From positions 1 to 47,640 of IMG/VR virus record IMGVR_UViG_3300035670_000351: a DNA stretch of 47,640 bases; one strand, 5' to 3'. The stretch comes from a virus. Numbering within the stretch: position 1 is the first letter of the stretch; every line of letters starts with the position of its first letter. The notes under the pieces are model-generated. The model was given only the letters and a program-made list of their open reading frames with translations, was not told the DNA's origin and searched no databases. Below are positions 47,565 through 47,640 of this stretch, in pieces. A program made the translations under genes and the position numbers.

Positions 47565-47640
47565 TCATTTGCCTTCCCAATTTGGGATTAGATGTTTATA
47601 TCTTACTGCCAGATCTCTATACTTTGCACCATCAATTAAT
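47565..47640 (-). CDS. C-terminus of an unknown gene, cut by window edge
   Basis: Open frame to TGA 47565 with at least 24 residues, ending YKHLIPNWEGK. It lies 11 bases upstream of the dnaE start, so it is probably in the same operon. Too short to identify. Confidence 0.5.
   Translation of the reverse strand, partial: LIDGAKYRDLAVRYKHLIPNWEGK

Overview
This window looks like part of the genome of a large tailed bacteriophage, probably a myovirus of jumbo-phage scale. Most genes lie on the minus strand in long runs with ATGA, TAATG or few-base overlaps. Many are small unknown proteins. The recognisable ones are phage-type: endolysin, ClpP-like protease, DnaE-type replicative polymerase, FEN-type 5'-3' exonuclease, PolX-type nucleotidyltransferase, TK1-type thymidine kinase, dCMP deaminase, a thymidylate-synthase-family enzyme, a virion-associated Fe/Mn-SOD-like protein, a DUF5824-like protein and a GapR/DUF2312-like protein. 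There are no rRNA or ribosomal protein genes. Several exported Cys-rich proteins resemble those of Myxococcota/Bradymonadota-type bacteria. This hints at, but does not prove, a predatory or deltaproteobacterial-type host.

Layout. 1-2.3 kb: small SH3-like barrel proteins, a 51-aa zinc ribbon, a nucleotidyltransferase and a membrane protein. 2.35-4.1 kb (+): endolysin and two tagged small proteins. 4.1-6.5 kb: a Cys/Trp-repeat lipoprotein. 6.6-13.1 kb: lysozyme-like protein, cupin, adenylosuccinate-synthetase homologue (PurA or PurZ), membrane and Cys-rich proteins, metallopeptidase, PD-(D/E)XK nuclease, trypsin-like lipoprotein. 13.1-17.0 kb: MBD4-like DNA glycosylase, UDP-sugar pyrophosphorylase, Nudix, FEN nuclease, PolX. 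17-21.4 kb: an accessory region with an Smr protein, a tRNA-Asn(GUU) split by a group I intron, a decayed endonuclease, a G+C-rich two-gene island and a recurring promoter. 21.4-22.6 kb: isocitrate lyase. 22.6-35.8 kb: mostly structural-type or unknown proteins, many carrying a short shared amphipathic peptide. 35.8-44.0 kb: nucleotide metabolism and a probable base-modification operon. 44-47.6 kb: DnaE, with a reading-frame break in its PHP domain.

Three things stand out as a possible system. (1) A short peptide of the form L-[RK]-x-x-[IV]-[RK]-x-x-L-x-E recurs at the N or C terminus of about ten otherwise unrelated proteins. It could be a docking or packaging tag. (2) The 36-44 kb operon combines a TS-family enzyme with a dCMP-type Asp, a second highly divergent TS-like protein, a NodU/TobZ-type carbamoyltransferase, an ATP-grasp-HAD fusion, a dNMP kinase and two sugar epimerases. 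This fits hypermodified cytosine, for example 5-carbamoyloxymethylcytosine. (3) Three genes share a promoter of identical geometry (GTGCAAA, 17 nt, TATA[GC]T, 6 nt, ATG), which would give leaderless mRNA.

All assignments come from reading the sequence and from memory of protein families. No search was run.
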